The position numbers and the translations under genes were made by a program. Below, one piece after another: positions 35,269-47,795 of a DNA stretch of 64,000 bases (position 1 is the first letter of the stretch; each line of letters begins with the position of its first letter). The DNA comes from Stenopsyche tienmushanensis (lineage: Eukaryota > Arthropoda > Insecta > Trichoptera > Stenopsychidae). The notes under the pieces are model-generated. The model saw only the letters and a program-made list of their open reading frames with translations, did not search any database and was not told where the DNA came from. Location: the NCBI GenBank assembly GCA_008973525.1, contig WACJ01000040.1:930001-994000 (forward strand). Direction: 5' to 3'.

Positions 35269-37973
35269 TGATGATTTCATAAGCTTTTGGATATTTTAGG
35301 ATATAATTACCTTCCTATGGTGGTATATCCATTATCGGAGCCATTTGAATAAAATGAGATAAATGTATTTGAATAATTATTTTTAGTTTGAAGGGGATAT
35401 AAGATTGAAGAGAGAAATTATCATTATATTTTCAAAAAAGGAATATTAGGGTAAGATCGAATTAACACATTCCTGTCGGGTTACGTATAGTATTGTCTTT
35501 CGCCTGACGCGGGGCGCATTTACAAAAGCTTGCAGTATCAGAAAAAAAATTGCTGTAACTTTGTAACTATTGCGTAGTTTCTAGAAAAGAATGTAGATAA
35601 TATTGCACATATCATAGGCGAAAATCTGCTAGAAAATGTTTAAAGGTTGTGTGTGACACATCCGTTACTAGACTCAACGCCATCATCTGGTCCAATCGCG
35701 ACGCGAAAGTAATTTATGCAAACATATGGTGGAATAAGGCTAAATTTATTTGATTTATTTTTATTGATTTTTCATATTTTTAGTATTCCAAATTCTTTGT
35801 TACGGTGATTATTTTCCCCCGAAATCTGGATTTGACCAGAACGTTCATAGTAAGAGTCCGACAACTAACCGACACTCGACTAACAGGATACCAATTATAC
35901 GTAAACCGATCACGTAATAGCGAGACAAGGACTTTATACGGTCGTTGCTTGTAAAAGGCAAAAAATATATTGAATTACGATTTCCGCTTTCACTTGCAGG
36001 ACCCTTAGGATCGGTAATGTCCAATAAAATCTTAAATTTTAATTGCCTCATGAATTCCAATCGCCCAATTCACCTCGTCAGTTGACTCCGATCTCGAATT
36101 AAATTCGATCAAATCGAAGCTCTTACCTTTTTGTGCACTCTTATAAATCGTCCGTCCGAAGACACTTCTCCTTAATTAAATATTAAATTTCATCGTTAGC
36201 CCATGGCGACGTTAATCATTCATAGACATTAACATGTAAATAACGTGTTTTCGAAACACTTAACGTCATACCTAAGAAGCATATCGGATATCTCCGTTGA
36301 TATATAAAGTCGTAAATATTGCTTTAAAAATAAATTAAACAATTGGCACCCGCCTACGAATGTTCGTTTTAGAGGTGGCCATAAATTCTTGGCGGTATCG
36401 GTCCACTCGATTTATATGGGGTGACATGCGTCCGTGATGTGTGCAACGAAAGTAAAATTATAATACACACAATAGGCGTAAATCTTGATTTTATTTATAT
36501 TTGCTTAAGCGACTATTAGCATTCAAACGTATAAGGAAGTCTTATAAATGCGTACGATGAATAATGCATGAAAAGTAGGCTTATTTTTATTTTTATGTCC
36601 ATTTTCGCACCAGACGTCCGATGTCCTCGATATCGAATTTTATGGCGCATTTTAATTTGATCGATCAAATATTGCGGCAGATTGGTCGTAAATTATAACA
36701 CACCATGGATTGACGATCGTCCCAAGGCTTCTAAGGTAATTCAGACATTGTTAATCAGGGTTTCAGATTCCTGACCTTTCGACGTTTTATCTCTTCATCA
36801 TCGGACGATGTTGGCCGCTTCTTTGTCGGCAGATTAACGCAACAACGCCGATAATATTATTCAACTGCGATATCAAATTATTATCCTTGATATTAAAGCG
36901 TTGCTTTTTTTATACGGCTCGGATCTATTCAAATCGACGCGATCCTATTCGAAGAATGTCCGATCAGGGACATCGCGTTTCGAGGTGTCCCTTTTTCGGT
37001 TTTTCGGTGAAAATAATAAACGACAATTGTCCTTCGTGGCGATAGATCAATGTCCCATTCTGTCCAAATGGTGGCCAGTGGTCCTCGATCAATTAAAAAA
37101 ACAAAGGGTTGGCCATATTTGGAGTCATCGAGATGATCGAGTCACGTCTGGAATTCACTTAGGCCGCATGAATTTTCGAATCGTAAAATTTTATTATTGT
37201 ATATCACCTCGATCTTGAAATCTCTATTCCAGATGCAGCACCCTATTCCAGATATAATCAAAATAAATCCTAATTCAATTTATTTCACCAAAAACATGGA
37301 ATTCTACCAATTTGGCATGGCATTTCCAGGAAATCAATGCTTAAAAAAATAGATAAAATCTATGATTTTTATTTAATAATTTCCTTATTGGTTAATTATA
37401 GGGTAATTTTATAGTTGATAATTTTCACACAATATAATTTATTTAATATACTTCCTATATAATGATTATTTTTAGCCTTGGGAGATGAAAAACCAAACCG
37501 AAGGAATTGATTATGTCCGAGCTCAAATTATACTGAATCTACGCATTTTAAATAAATTTATCTTAGATTGCATGATTTAAATTCAGATTTGCCCATCGGC
37601 CTAAATATAGGTCATGTAAAGTTTCCTACGCTTTTGGATATAACTGATGCATTAAATACTTAATAAATTCATTGTGATGGATTTATTGATATGCTTTAAA
37701 TTCAAACAACATTTTTACTCGGATTGTGTATTTTTTCTTGTTCTTGGGACCTTAAAATAAATTATTCAAGACTATAACTGTGCAAGAACATTTAGGTTGA
37801 TATTGTATATAGAATCCGATGACCTTTTAATTTAATTTGAAAACGTTGAACGCAGCGAATCACCTGGATGAAAATGTCGAAGGACATGGATAATTATAAA
37901 GACTAAACAGCTCTCCTTGAAAGGAAATGAAAAACTATTTGCGACTACCATTTTCATCAGAAAAAAACTTATA
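35269..37973. other. FGF intron, no recognised feature
   Basis: Mostly single-copy within the window. A 105-codon frame at 36901-37218 (+) has no family motif. No repeat families detected, unlike the flanking parts of the intron. Confidence 0.4.
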
Positions 37974-38194
37974 CAATTAACCCTCTTATAACATTCACTT
38001 CTTTTGCGGTGTCTTTACGTAAATAACAAGTAAAATACGTAATGTCAATTCCTCCTCGCGTGTGTTAGTCACTAACATTTGTTAACAAACTAACTAACAT
38101 GTACAAATTTTGTATGAGTACCTGTAGCTTTCTATAGCGTTTTGTTTCTATAGCGTGGTCCTTATCGACCACGATGCTACAGAAGGTTTAACTG
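37974..38194. mobile_element. Short pogo-like MITE with TA target
   Basis: 221 bp. The left end CAATTAACCCTCTTATAACA follows TA at 37972-37973. The right end, reverse-complemented, begins CAGTTAAACCTTCTGTAGC and is followed by TA at 38195-38196. The CTATAGCGT motif near the right end is repeated. Same terminal type as the element at 6963-7509 but a different interior. Confidence 0.5.
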
Positions 38195-38403
38195 TATCAA
38201 ACATTTTTAAGTTATCCGAATTTTTTCGCTTCAAAAACTTCACCTTTTTGCAATTTTTTGCAATAATAATTACATATTTTGTTATGATTATTGATTGTTC
38301 TGATAATTTTAAAATTGACTTAAAAATGTTAAATTAATATGCCAATGATTATCTAATAACTTAAATATATCTGTTATTTTAATATTGTATTTTTTATATT
38401 TCT

Positions 38404-38951
38404 TAAAACCGAAAACCGGTGGAAACCGGTTTAATTCGAAAACAAAAAACCGAAAACCGGTTTTGAAGAATGTCGGTTTTTGTATGAGCCCTAGTGTTGA
38501 ATATTTGGCTGTTTTCCATTATCTTCTCTGTGTTATTAAATTGAGATAGGATTCTTTGAATAGGAATTGACAAAAAACTGGATCTATTGGTAAGTAACAT
38601 AATCAGGGCTTCAATCGAAACCGGTATAACCGGTAAAAATCGGAGCTAAATAGGTTCAAAATTTTCTACAGACTTTAACATTAACGAATGAATCATCAAT
38701 ATTCAAAGAGAGCAAACCGACAATATTATTCTTGTAGAATGCTTATTATGAAAGATTGAATAAAATGCTCTTAATTATGCTAGAAAATAAGTTTTTAATA
38801 CAAATTAAAAAATGATACACCCGGAGCTGAAACAAAACCGGAAAAACAGTTATTTTTTCCTGGAAAGAAAACCGTAATCGAACCGATATTAATATTTGAA
38901 ACTGAACCGGAACAAAGAACGAATATAAAAAAATAACGGTTCAAAGCCCTG
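38404..38951. mobile_element. ACCGGT-rich hAT-like repeat (one copy plus a fragment)
   Basis: The copy at 38604-38951 has ends CAGGGCTTCAATCGAAACCG and, reverse-complemented, CAGGGCTTTGAACCG, a hAT-like pair. It contains many AACCGG/CCGGTT motifs. The flanking 8-mers do not match. A related fragment at 38404-38497 is dense in AAAACCGGT motifs and ends in GAGCCCTAG, an inverse terminus. The intervening 38498-38603 is unassigned. Related sequence occurs at 50127-50400 and 61708-61803. Non-coding. Confidence 0.55.
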
Positions 38952-39222
38952 ACTAAATTCATTATTATGTTTGGGCAATATTTTAATTATTGTTACAAAT
39001 CTAGTCACAAATTTATAGTCCTGAATGACTTAATTAATCATCTCTCTATTTACGTTTTCAGATCCAAGAAATTGGGACAAATCTGGATCAAGAAGATCGT
39101 TAAAAAACAATAATATTTCCGATCAATCAAATTTATTCTACAAACTGGATTTGAACCCGAATAATAAGAGTCAAGGATCTGACCCACTATATCGACATTA
39201 AATTCATTCTAATCCATAAATA

Positions 39223-39816
39223 TTAGGCTGTCCCATAAGTTTCTTTCGCAAATGAACACAGATCTAATCATAGCCACGGTTGAAGAAAACCCGCGATATA
39301 CTGTTCGTGAAATAGCAAACAAATTAGAAATTCCACGAACATCGACAAAATTGGGCTACATCAATCGTTCATATTATATATGTGGATTCTTCATGAACTG
39401 ACTGACTCAAATAAACTTCAGCGTATTTCAACATGCAATTTTCTTCTGCAACGACATAATAGCCAACCTTTTTTGAAGAGACTTATCACTGGAGATGAAA
39501 GTTGGATACTCTATGAGAATATCCAATGTAAACGGTCTTGGACTAAGGGTACAGAAGCTTTAACTGTAGCTAAACCTGGCTTACATCCAAAAAAAGTTTT
39601 GCTATGCATTTGGTGGGACTGGAAGGGGCTAGTTTATAATGAGGCCAACAAACCTGGGAAATTTTGGCAAGAAGGCATTATGGGGCTTCCGAAAAGATGG
39701 AGAAAGGTAATAGAACAAAATGGATTATATATTATTCAATAAATTTTGATGTAATACAAATGAATGCTTATTTTTTTCTTAATATGAAAACGAAAGAAAC
39801 TTATGGGACACCGTAA
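39223..39816 (+). mobile_element. Mariner, doubly deleted copy (lineage A, 594 bp)
   Basis: Inverted termini TTAGGCTGTCCCATAAGTTT and, reverse-complemented, TTACGGTGTCCCATAAGTTT, flanked by TA on both sides (39221-39222, 39817-39818). The transposase remnant reads LIIATVEENPRY, then HELTDSNKLQRISTC, LITGDESWILYENI and LCIWWDWKG. It then jumps to NKPGKFWQEGIMGL and a normal C-terminus (NGLYIIQ, stop). So it keeps the first catalytic Asp and the tail but has lost the region with the second and third. The first helix-turn-helix is also absent. It ends 80 bases from the FGF middle exon. Confidence 0.88.
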
Positions 39817-39896
39817 TATATTTATCTTTTAAGTGAGCCGAGCATAGGAAATAATCAAAATGCTTAATATTAAAATAATTTAAAGATCGTACATAC

Positions 39897-40000
39897 AGAG
39901 CTGTATGGAAATCCACAGGCGTCCATGCAGAGATATAGGCAGGTTGCGACACCCTGTATTTTGAGTTGTCCTATGTTGACCGTTGTTCTTTGAAGAATTG
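39897..40000 (-). CDS. Fibroblast growth factor, middle exon (104 nt)
   Basis: The exon lies between an acceptor ending TTTATCTTTGCAG (AG at 40002-40001) and a donor GTATGT (from 39896). In the only frame that stays open to the donor it reads VNIGQLKIQGVATCLYLCMD followed by ACGFPYSS. This is the FGF core block with Val-x-Ile-x-Gly-Val, then Leu-x-Met-(Asp/Asn), then Gly-x-Leu-Tyr-Gly-Ser, just before the Glu-Cys-x-Phe block. The exon is 104 nt, the classic length of the middle coding exon in animal FGF genes, starting in phase 1 and ending in phase 0. The last exon (25969-26772) starts in phase 0, so the two join cleanly as PYSS then RKYTNEC. The first coding exon should lie above 40002 on this strand, but I could not recognise it. 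It may be outside the window. Confidence 0.88.
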
Positions 40001-41775
40001 CTGCAAAGATAAAACAAGATAAATTATAATCAACACATTTAAATAACAAAGAGGATCCGAATTTATTTGACAATTAGTATTTTTGGACAATATATATTTT
40101 TGCTTGATATCCTCAGATTAAAGACGTCATTCGGGCGTAATTTATGTATTCGACGATATGATAAGGAAGCTTTTTCCGACGTTGCGTGCAGCATACGAAA
40201 ACCTGACATTCTGCTTATTAGTCAAATATATATAGGCGCATTTTTTTATTTCGTTATAGCGCCCAAAAAAAAATACACACAAGATAGGCAAAAAAAATCG
40301 CGATGATATCAAATAGCCCGAAGTTAATTGTATCGAATGCTTGTGATATCATAAATCAAAGGATCTGTTGGATTGGTTGCATAGCCGAAAATTATCAGGC
40401 GTAATATTTGATTCATATCGTTTGCCGTTATTGATTGCTTTGGCGTTTTATATGTGTTGATGTAATAATAGATGTAATGATTGTGATTAAAAGCTCATTT
40501 TTGTACATTGTGGTTATTTTTATGATGGGAAATTCAGATTAAGTTTGAAGACCGTGTGAATGAATTGAATTTAGCGCCGAAATTTGTCAAGATCCTGTCA
40601 TGTGACCTTTGTTGGCTTTGTGATCTGAAGATAAGCTCTGGAATTACCGAGGCCTGTTTATTTACGATTTTTATTATCCACTTATTTATAATCAATTGAA
40701 AATCATTGACATAATGCATATACTTGATTCGAAGGACTCTGCCATAAATTGCGAATATGCAATACAGCCTTTAAGCGTGTATCGCATGCGGTGCCCATTT
40801 CTTAATCGCATGGTGCTTAAATCATCGATCTCAAAATGGGGCTAATTGGATTGCTACTACCGATATGGTAAAATGAGAAAATTGCCATTTTAGAATCAAC
40901 TTCAGCAAAACAAGAAGCCGAAGAAAGCACTTAAGCAATTATTTAGCATAAATTCCATAAAAACATCCACGAAACAACTACAATAAAGCATTATCTATTA
41001 TGTATTGATAAACACGTATTTTTCGACATCTGCGCTGTACCAAAATATGATGCTGAATGCTAAGCATATCGCTTTGTGCTTATTTTACAATAAAATTTAA
41101 TGTTGTTGCGTTATTATGCAAATGGATGCAAATTATCCGTGGTGAGTGTGAAAAACGTTTATCATGTCGGAGCAGCTGTCCGTCGAAGATATCCACCCCG
41201 TCCAGGCTCCGATCTGGACTTCGTTAATTGAATTTAAAAAGGGTGTTTTACGATTCACACTGTAATTGGCTACGATGATGATGAAGACTATACACGCAAC
41301 TTCGGACCATATTCGGAAGACCTCCGCCAGGATAGGGCATGACTATTCCACTTCAAACGCCTGGAAAAGCGAACGGGCATTGTTCATTAGCATAAAACCA
41401 ATGCTGTAAATAACATCTTTGTTACATTTAGATACTTTGTTTCGAATAATGAAGAAAACACGTGTCGTAACGATTGTGGCCATTTAAACTTACCGTTTTT
41501 ATCGAACCTGTATGATAATTTTACACACTAACAATATATATTTATCGATGTAATTCTAACATAAGTACTATAGGGAACATGATGGCTGACATCGATGCAT
41601 GCATCCGACATCAATTGATGTACAATTTCGTAATAATTTTCAATAAAAACGTTTAATTAACTATTTCAGAACTGAATTATTTATTTCATCCGATTTTGTA
41701 AATTCCAAGTGTCTATAGTATAATAAGGTATAATAAGTATAATAAATATTTATGTCCACAATTGTGCACGCCTGT
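40001..41775. other. FGF first intron (probable), no recognised feature
   Basis: No repeat family recognised. A 33-codon frame at 41164 (+) is short and unmatched. Confidence 0.4.
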
Positions 41776-42078
41776 TTTGTTTTTCAAATTGTTACATTAA
41801 CCTTTCCCTACCGGTGATGTATTTACTACGCCTCGGCTCTAATAATGGGAATATCGATATGAAATATAATAGATACGGGCTTCAAATTTTTTGTATTCCT
41901 CTGTAATATAATTACGAATCACATCAACGTATTATAGTATATAAGTACTCATCTGCAGCGACGGAAATAAATTATTTGTCGGGAAATCGGGAATTTTGCG
42001 AGTTTTAGTCCGTGTCTCAGTAGCAAGGAATTTTGTCAGTCACATTGATGGTGTTATACGAAAATTGGGGCTCACGTG
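41776..42078 (+). mobile_element. hAT-1 core copy
   Basis: Starts at TTTTTCAAATTGTTACATTA, covers the core to the TTTTAGTCCGTGTCTCAG segment and continues into a GTTATACGAAAATTGGGGCT segment also seen at 51.25 kb. The left half is missing. The hAT-2 copy follows 27 bases later. Confidence 0.78.
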
Positions 42079-42104
42079 GTTATCAACTCGAACTAGCATT
42101 AAAA

Positions 42105-42659
42105 TAGCCGTAACTAGGGCGTGGCAAAGCAGGCGCTCGCCACGGGCGCAACTGGGCTTGGGGCGCATGGTTTTTATTTTACTCAACCATTCTACTTTGC
42201 ATGAACCAACACTGATTGATTCTGTCCATTTTTATAATATATGCTATGTTGTCTAATCTTTCTTTTCTTCATTATCATTATTTTCAAGTATGGCATCCGA
42301 TCGCGAGTCGCTCATTCGTTAAATCAGCGGTCCGAAAAGCGGACCGATTGAGCATACAAACCTTATGGCTACTCCGTCCTCTTTTAGGACTTTTTACGGT
42401 ACGATCACGGAAGCAATGTAGTGTATAGATGGCGGTTATTGTTGTAAAAAAATATTATGCTATCATATCCGACCTATACAATAGGTTGCCTACTTTTGGG
42501 ACTATCTTTGTATATTATTTTAAATCAAACATTATAATTTAATATATTGCAATTATAACAATATTAGTTAGCATTAAAATATAAATTGGATTCCGGGAGG
42601 GTTGGGGGCGTTAAGTTAGATACTTACCATGGGCGCTTCATACCCTAGTTACGGCTCTG
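42105..42659 (+). mobile_element. hAT-2, copy with both termini
   Basis: 555-bp copy. The left end reads TAGCCGTAACTAGGGCGTGG (first bases mutated from CAGGGCCG). The right end CATACCCTAGTTACGGCTCTG reverse-complements to CAGAGCCGTAACTAGGG. These are matched hAT-type termini. The interior holds the CGGTCCG-AAAAG-CGGACCG hairpin and no transposase frame. No clear 8-bp duplication. Confidence 0.8.
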
Positions 42660-44870
42660 GTGACTTTCATACAAACCCAATTTTGATTTTCATCAATTCT
42701 AATTATTAGAATACATCATTTTATTAATGTGTATGTGCTTAGACTTATGAGCCATACAGTTGCGTTTGAATTCGATTGCAAATATTTGATTTTTAAATTA
42801 GAATAGAAAGCTTCCCACGGCTAATAAGCAGAGTAATGAAATAACGCTTAACAAAAAATGAGCTCGTTGTTATCGACAGTTTGACAGCTTAAATGAGGGG
42901 AAGTTGATTGAACGATTTAGAAAAGGCAATTACAATTTATTCTGTCCACGAAAGCTAGATTGTTTTTGTATTTTACTTTTAGATCGTTCTCACAGAAGCT
43001 CAACAGACGGATGATAGATGAGGCAAATGGTTTTTTTTAACTCATTTATCCCTTCTATATATGCATTTATCATTAAATTTCTACAAATTTTGTTGATAAA
43101 GATTTATTTACTATGTTCCTGAATGTTTGCAACATTTTCAAGAAAAAGTATTCACTAACGTCAGAAGTATCAAACTCATTTATATTAGGGTTGGAAGGTT
43201 TTAATTTGCAGCGTCATAAATTCAGCAATATCAAATCCAATCATTGTAGTGCGTCAAAAGATTTTTTTTTAGGGATGCACATATATTGCTCTCATATTAA
43301 GATACATAATTGATCAAATGTCTGCTTGTAATTAATTTATTGCCGGTATGTTTTGTACTAAACAAATTTATCATCTAAGACGCCAATGCCTATATGAAGA
43401 GAGACTGAATGAGGCCATCCGATCGTTGTTCAAATTGAATGCTCAAGATCCACCCCAATGATGACGTCGATGTTCGAAGATGCCTGCTGCTTTCACCAGT
43501 CATCACCGGGATAATTACATGGTTGTTCCTCAAGCTTAATGGCTTCGTCGATCAAAGACACTCTGATTATTTATACGAACAATTGTACTTTCATCCCGGG
43601 AGTCTGTGGGTGGCGACGGGAGTTCAGGTCGGAGTTGAAGCCCAAAGATATAAACTGTCGAGACGTCTAAAGTTAATAAACTGGTAAATAAATAACCAAA
43701 TAAACATGATGGCGATGATGGTAAGCACTATTTATAACTCGGTGGATTAGCACTCATTGGTCTCCACGACTGGCACTTATTACTTTCCCTTTATTATTTT
43801 GTTGGCTCCGAGGAACTCATTATGAAAATTCGCTCGACGAGGCAATGTTCTGAAAGTGTCTCGCTCTTTTTATTGCATAAACATTATCCCTTAATTTATG
43901 TCAAACCCAAGCAAAGCTATATACAATGAGCAATCACGAAGAACAAGCAGCATTCATGTACGCCTTACACCACCGATGATTAATACGCCACCAAAGATCT
44001 AAAATTAATTCATACATATTCATGTGATTAATCGCCGGCTTACAACCACCGTGAAAAATTACAGCCAAATTACAAGGTTACTGGGAAACTTAATATCCAC
44101 CCACGCAGCTCGTAAATAATACCGATTTCAAAGCGCCATAAAATGACTTCAGCAATCGGGCGCCTTTCAAGACCCCATGTGAGGGCCACACCAAGCCTAT
44201 GGCAAATATAAAAGTGCAATGAATTTGTGGTCGCCTTGTATATTAATTATGTTTATTGGCTATAAAGCATGCTTAAATCGAGCATGTCAAACTGGCAATA
44301 AAATTAACGGCCATTCCCGACAGCTTCCTTATAAATGCACCAGCTAGACGACCAGAATAATTGCATAGGTATGCGAACGATAGATGCACATCTTTATTGA
44401 CGTCGGCGCTAGCAATAATCAGCATCATAAATAGAAAGTTACCAATGGAGTCGATGACAACCTTCAAGAGCTATTTTCCATTAATTAAATAAGCTTTAAC
44501 AAGTGTTAATATTGGCGAAGAAGAAGCATTCTGCCATTATGTCTCAAGCGATCGTGTCTAGAAGAGACAATGTTTAACAACCTATTTCAATTATGTTTCC
44601 ACTGCCATGAATTTATTGGTAGCAAAGGTTAGGTGTCATCCATATATTACAATTCCATAAGCTCGATCCTAGATTTTTGCAATGTTTTTTACGCGTTTTT
44701 TCTATATTATGTAAAAGTATAAAAGTCATATCACCAATACAATTCTAAATAGAAAATTAATTATTTTGCAACGCGAATTCATGTAAAATTATAGAAAAAC
44801 AGTAGGATTTTTAAAAGATTTCTAAATACATAATAATAACTAAAGATTACAAGCGTGTACGAAGCTTGTG
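42660..44870. other. Intergenic or intronic, no recognised gene
   Basis: Frames of 63-82 codons occur but none has a motif. The 82-codon frame at 43439-43687 (+) has even base composition but no recognised domain. Confidence 0.4.
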
Positions 44871-45714
44871 TTAGGTTGTCCCATAAGTGTTTTTCGCAAA
44901 TGAACACAGATCTAATCATAGCCATGGTTAAAGAAAACCTGCGATATATTGTTCGCGAAATAGCTAACAAATTAGAAATTCCACGAACATCCGTCCATAA
45001 TCATCTGACAAAATTGGGCTACATCAATCGTTCAGATGTGTGGCTTTCTCATGAACTGACTGACTCAAATAAACTTCAGCGTATTTCAACATGCTATCTT
45101 CTTCTCCAACGACATAATAGTCAACCTTTTTTAAAGAGACTTGTCACTGGAGATAAAAATTGGATACTCTATGAGAATATCCAACGTAAACGATATTGGA
45201 CCAAGGGTACAGAAGCTTTAACTGTAGCTAAACCTGGCCTTCATCCAAAAAACATTTTGCTATGCATTTGGTGGGACTGGAAGGGGGTAGTTTATTATGA
45301 ACTACTTCAGCAAGGTGAAACGATCAATATAACAAAATATTGTTTCCAACTAGACAATCTAAAGAATGCAATTGCCAGAAAATGGCCAGAATTAGTGAAC
45401 AAACGAGACTTTGTTTTTCATCACGATAACGCCAGACCTCATGTGTCTTTGCTCGTCAGAAATAAATTATAATCATTTGACTGGGATGTTTTAGCTCATC
45501 CTCCATACTCTCCGGACATTGCTCCTTCAGATTATTATTTATTTCTTTCATTGAAAAATTCTTCACGTGGTAAAAATTTTAATTCAAAAAATGATATAAA
45601 AATGTACCTTGATCAATATTTTGCCAACAAACTTGGGAAATTTTAGCAAAAAGGCATTATGAGGCTTCCGGAGAGATTAATATGAAAAGGAAAGAAACTT
45701 ATGGGACACCCTAA
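44871..45714 (+). mobile_element. Mariner, N-terminally deleted copy (lineage A, 844 bp)
   Basis: Inverted termini TTAGGTTGTCCCATAAGTGT and, reverse-complemented, TTAGGGTGTCCCATAAGTTT. A TA follows the right end (45715-45716), but the left flank reads TG. The 5' deletion has the same breakpoint as in the 39.2 kb copy: the terminus runs straight into CGCAAATGAACACAGATC. Unlike that copy it keeps all three catalytic regions. Confidence 0.9.
44891..45645 (+). pseudogene. Mariner DD34D transposase, broken (lineage A)
   Basis: Reads from NTDLIIAMVKENLRY through HELTDSNKLQRIS, LVTGDKNWILYENI, CIWWDWKGVVYYELL and FHHDNARPHVSLLV. A single in-frame TAA follows at 45470-45472, and the frame then continues with WDVLAHPPYSPDIAPSDYYL and LDQYFANK. 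Between the Asp of HDN and the Asp of SDYY there are 34 positions, the DD34D spacing of mariner. The first catalytic block reads GDKNW rather than the usual GDE-W. The N-terminal helix-turn-helix region is missing, so the copy could not make a full enzyme even without the stop. Confidence 0.9.
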
Positions 45715-47119
45715 TATATTTTAATATAGAGTTCAATCACCACAAATTTCAAATATTTTTTAAAATATTTCAAATTAAAATTTAGAGCGTTCTCATGAAA
45801 GCACAATCAGCAGATGATCATATCTTATTTATTATTATAAATGAGAATTTTGCATTGGAAGCTTAAATCTTTAGAATGGACGATATTTTTAAAATATTAA
45901 ATAAATTATTAAGAATTTACAGCGATAAAGCTACTGATTTATTTGAACGTACACATATGATAGATATTAAATTTTAACTAAATCGCCAATGGAAATTGAT
46001 GCTTCAGAGGAATATTGTCCAAGTTGAAGGTCCTGCAAAATAAATTTAGCAATTTATTACCGTCATATAAACTTGTTTATAACGCCCAGCCTGAATAGCA
46101 TATGACTTAATCTTTTTCAGAGAATTTCGCACCGATTCGAGTAGCTACAATGAATTCTATTTATAAATTATTATATTTGTGTACAAGAATTCCAGAGTGT
46201 GAAGCCAAATATTTATCGATTTTAGCACAAATTCACACGCCAATAAAGATTACTGAGCAATTATTTGGATAATTCAGCACGATATTCGAAGAATTTCATA
46301 TATATATAGAAACCGCCCAAAAAAGCTACGCCGTTAAGCTTTTGAAAGCTCGCGCTGGAATTTCTCGCCATACAATACCACACCGGAACGTTCGTTAATA
46401 TTTACCCATCCTATTTAATTCCGGGATGATATATTGACCTCTTCCTGTAACCTGATCCTGTTCAGGATGCATTCATGTAAAGGCGTTTGCACTCGTCATC
46501 GCAAGCATTAAGCGCTTCATTAAAATCGTGTATTCATAAAACAATATCCATCGAATAATACGAGCCGACGAATGCGAAAGTGCATTCTTCTCGGTTGCGG
46601 ATGGCTATTAAAGAGTCTAGACTTGGATCGATTTACAAGTTACAATTATGGTAATTGATGATTTTATTACGATGCTAAATCTGTCATACGACTGCGGTCA
46701 ATATGGAGTTATCAAAGCGCAGCGTATTTCAAAGAGCGATTGAACCAAATGGAATAAATCCAGACATGTTATCCTAAGATACAAATCTGAGCGAATCCAA
46801 ACAATTTTTTTTTTTAATATGAAAATCTAAATTTATACACTCTGAAGTGCACTCCACTGATCTCATACATAATTGCATACAAAGTTCATATTACGCATGC
46901 GCATTACATTAGCCCCAAATATCTAAGTAGCATGACAGACTGCAATAAATCCAATTGTTGCAATCTTACAGTCCGTCAATGCCCATTAAATTTATACACG
47001 TCTCAGTCATTTCGATCCCATCTAGTATAGCAAAAACAATTTAATAGAATCGTGTTTGAATATTATAGAATTTGACATCGTTATCGTAATCCAATCCTTC
47101 AAAATTCAATTCAATTCCA
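45715..47119. other. No recognised gene
   Basis: AT-rich with a more even stretch near 46300-46600. No frame or repeat recognised. Confidence 0.4.
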
Positions 47120-47660
47120 ATTCCAAAAAATTCGGGATTGAAATTTTTCTCTAACATAAATCGTACACCTCACCAACACGATGAAGGCTACTAAATCGAG
47201 ACATTCTCGCCGAAATCTGAACGCTTGGAAACATTGGCGTAATTACGAATTGGCGAGCATAGGCGACGCTTGGGGGAAGTAACTGTCTAATCAAATTGTT
47301 ATATTAACCTTTTCCTACCGGTGATGTATTTACTACACCTCGACTCTAATAATGGGAATATCGATATGAAATATAATAGATACAGGGTTCAAAAAGTTTG
47401 TATACCTCCGTAATATAATTACAAATCTCACGAAAGTATTATAGTATATAAGTATTCATCTGCAGCGACGGAAATAAATAATTTGTTGGGAAATCGGGAA
47501 TTTTGCGAGTTTTAGTCCGTGTCTTAGCAGAAAGGAATTTTATCAGTCATATTGATGGTCTTATACGAAAATGGGGTCATCAGATCCAGATTATTCGGGC
47601 ATATTTTCAAAATAATATTTTAATTTTTTAGTTTTTTATTTATCTATTTTTGAATTTGAA
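47120..47660 (+). mobile_element. hAT-1 copy
   Basis: Starts at AAAAAATTCGGGATTGAAAT, passes the CACGATGAAGGCTACTAAAT segment (the ATATACATATATA tract is deleted after CTGTCTAATC), the full core, and the GATGGTCTTATACGAAAATG segment. It ends in a decayed transposase tail (TTCGGGCATATTTTCAAAAT). Both extreme termini are missing. Confidence 0.8.
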
Positions 47661-47794
47661 TGATCAAATCAATATATTTTATATGGCCGTTTCAAAGTTA
47701 TGCGATTTTTAAAATTTCATAGAACGCATCTTTACTTTTTCTATGTAAGTCATAGCTTTTTTTATGCGGTTTACCGCATAAAAAAGGTTTAAGT
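47661..47794 (+). mobile_element. pogo-like MITE, right-end fragment
   Basis: Shares ATGGCCGTTTCAAAGTTATG, CTATGTAAGTCATAGCTTTT and the final GGTTTAAGTG with the right half of the element at 6963-7509, followed by TA. It lies directly after the hAT-1 copy. The join is also seen in the 34.6 kb copy, so the two have travelled together or the pogo-like piece inserted into a parent hAT-1. Confidence 0.5.
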
Positions 47795-47795
47795 G

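Noticed and set aside
38404..38497. ACCGGT-dense stretch as a transcription-factor-binding enhancer array
   Set aside because: The same motifs recur in mobile-element copies at 38.6, 50.1 and 61.7 kb, so repeat content explains them.
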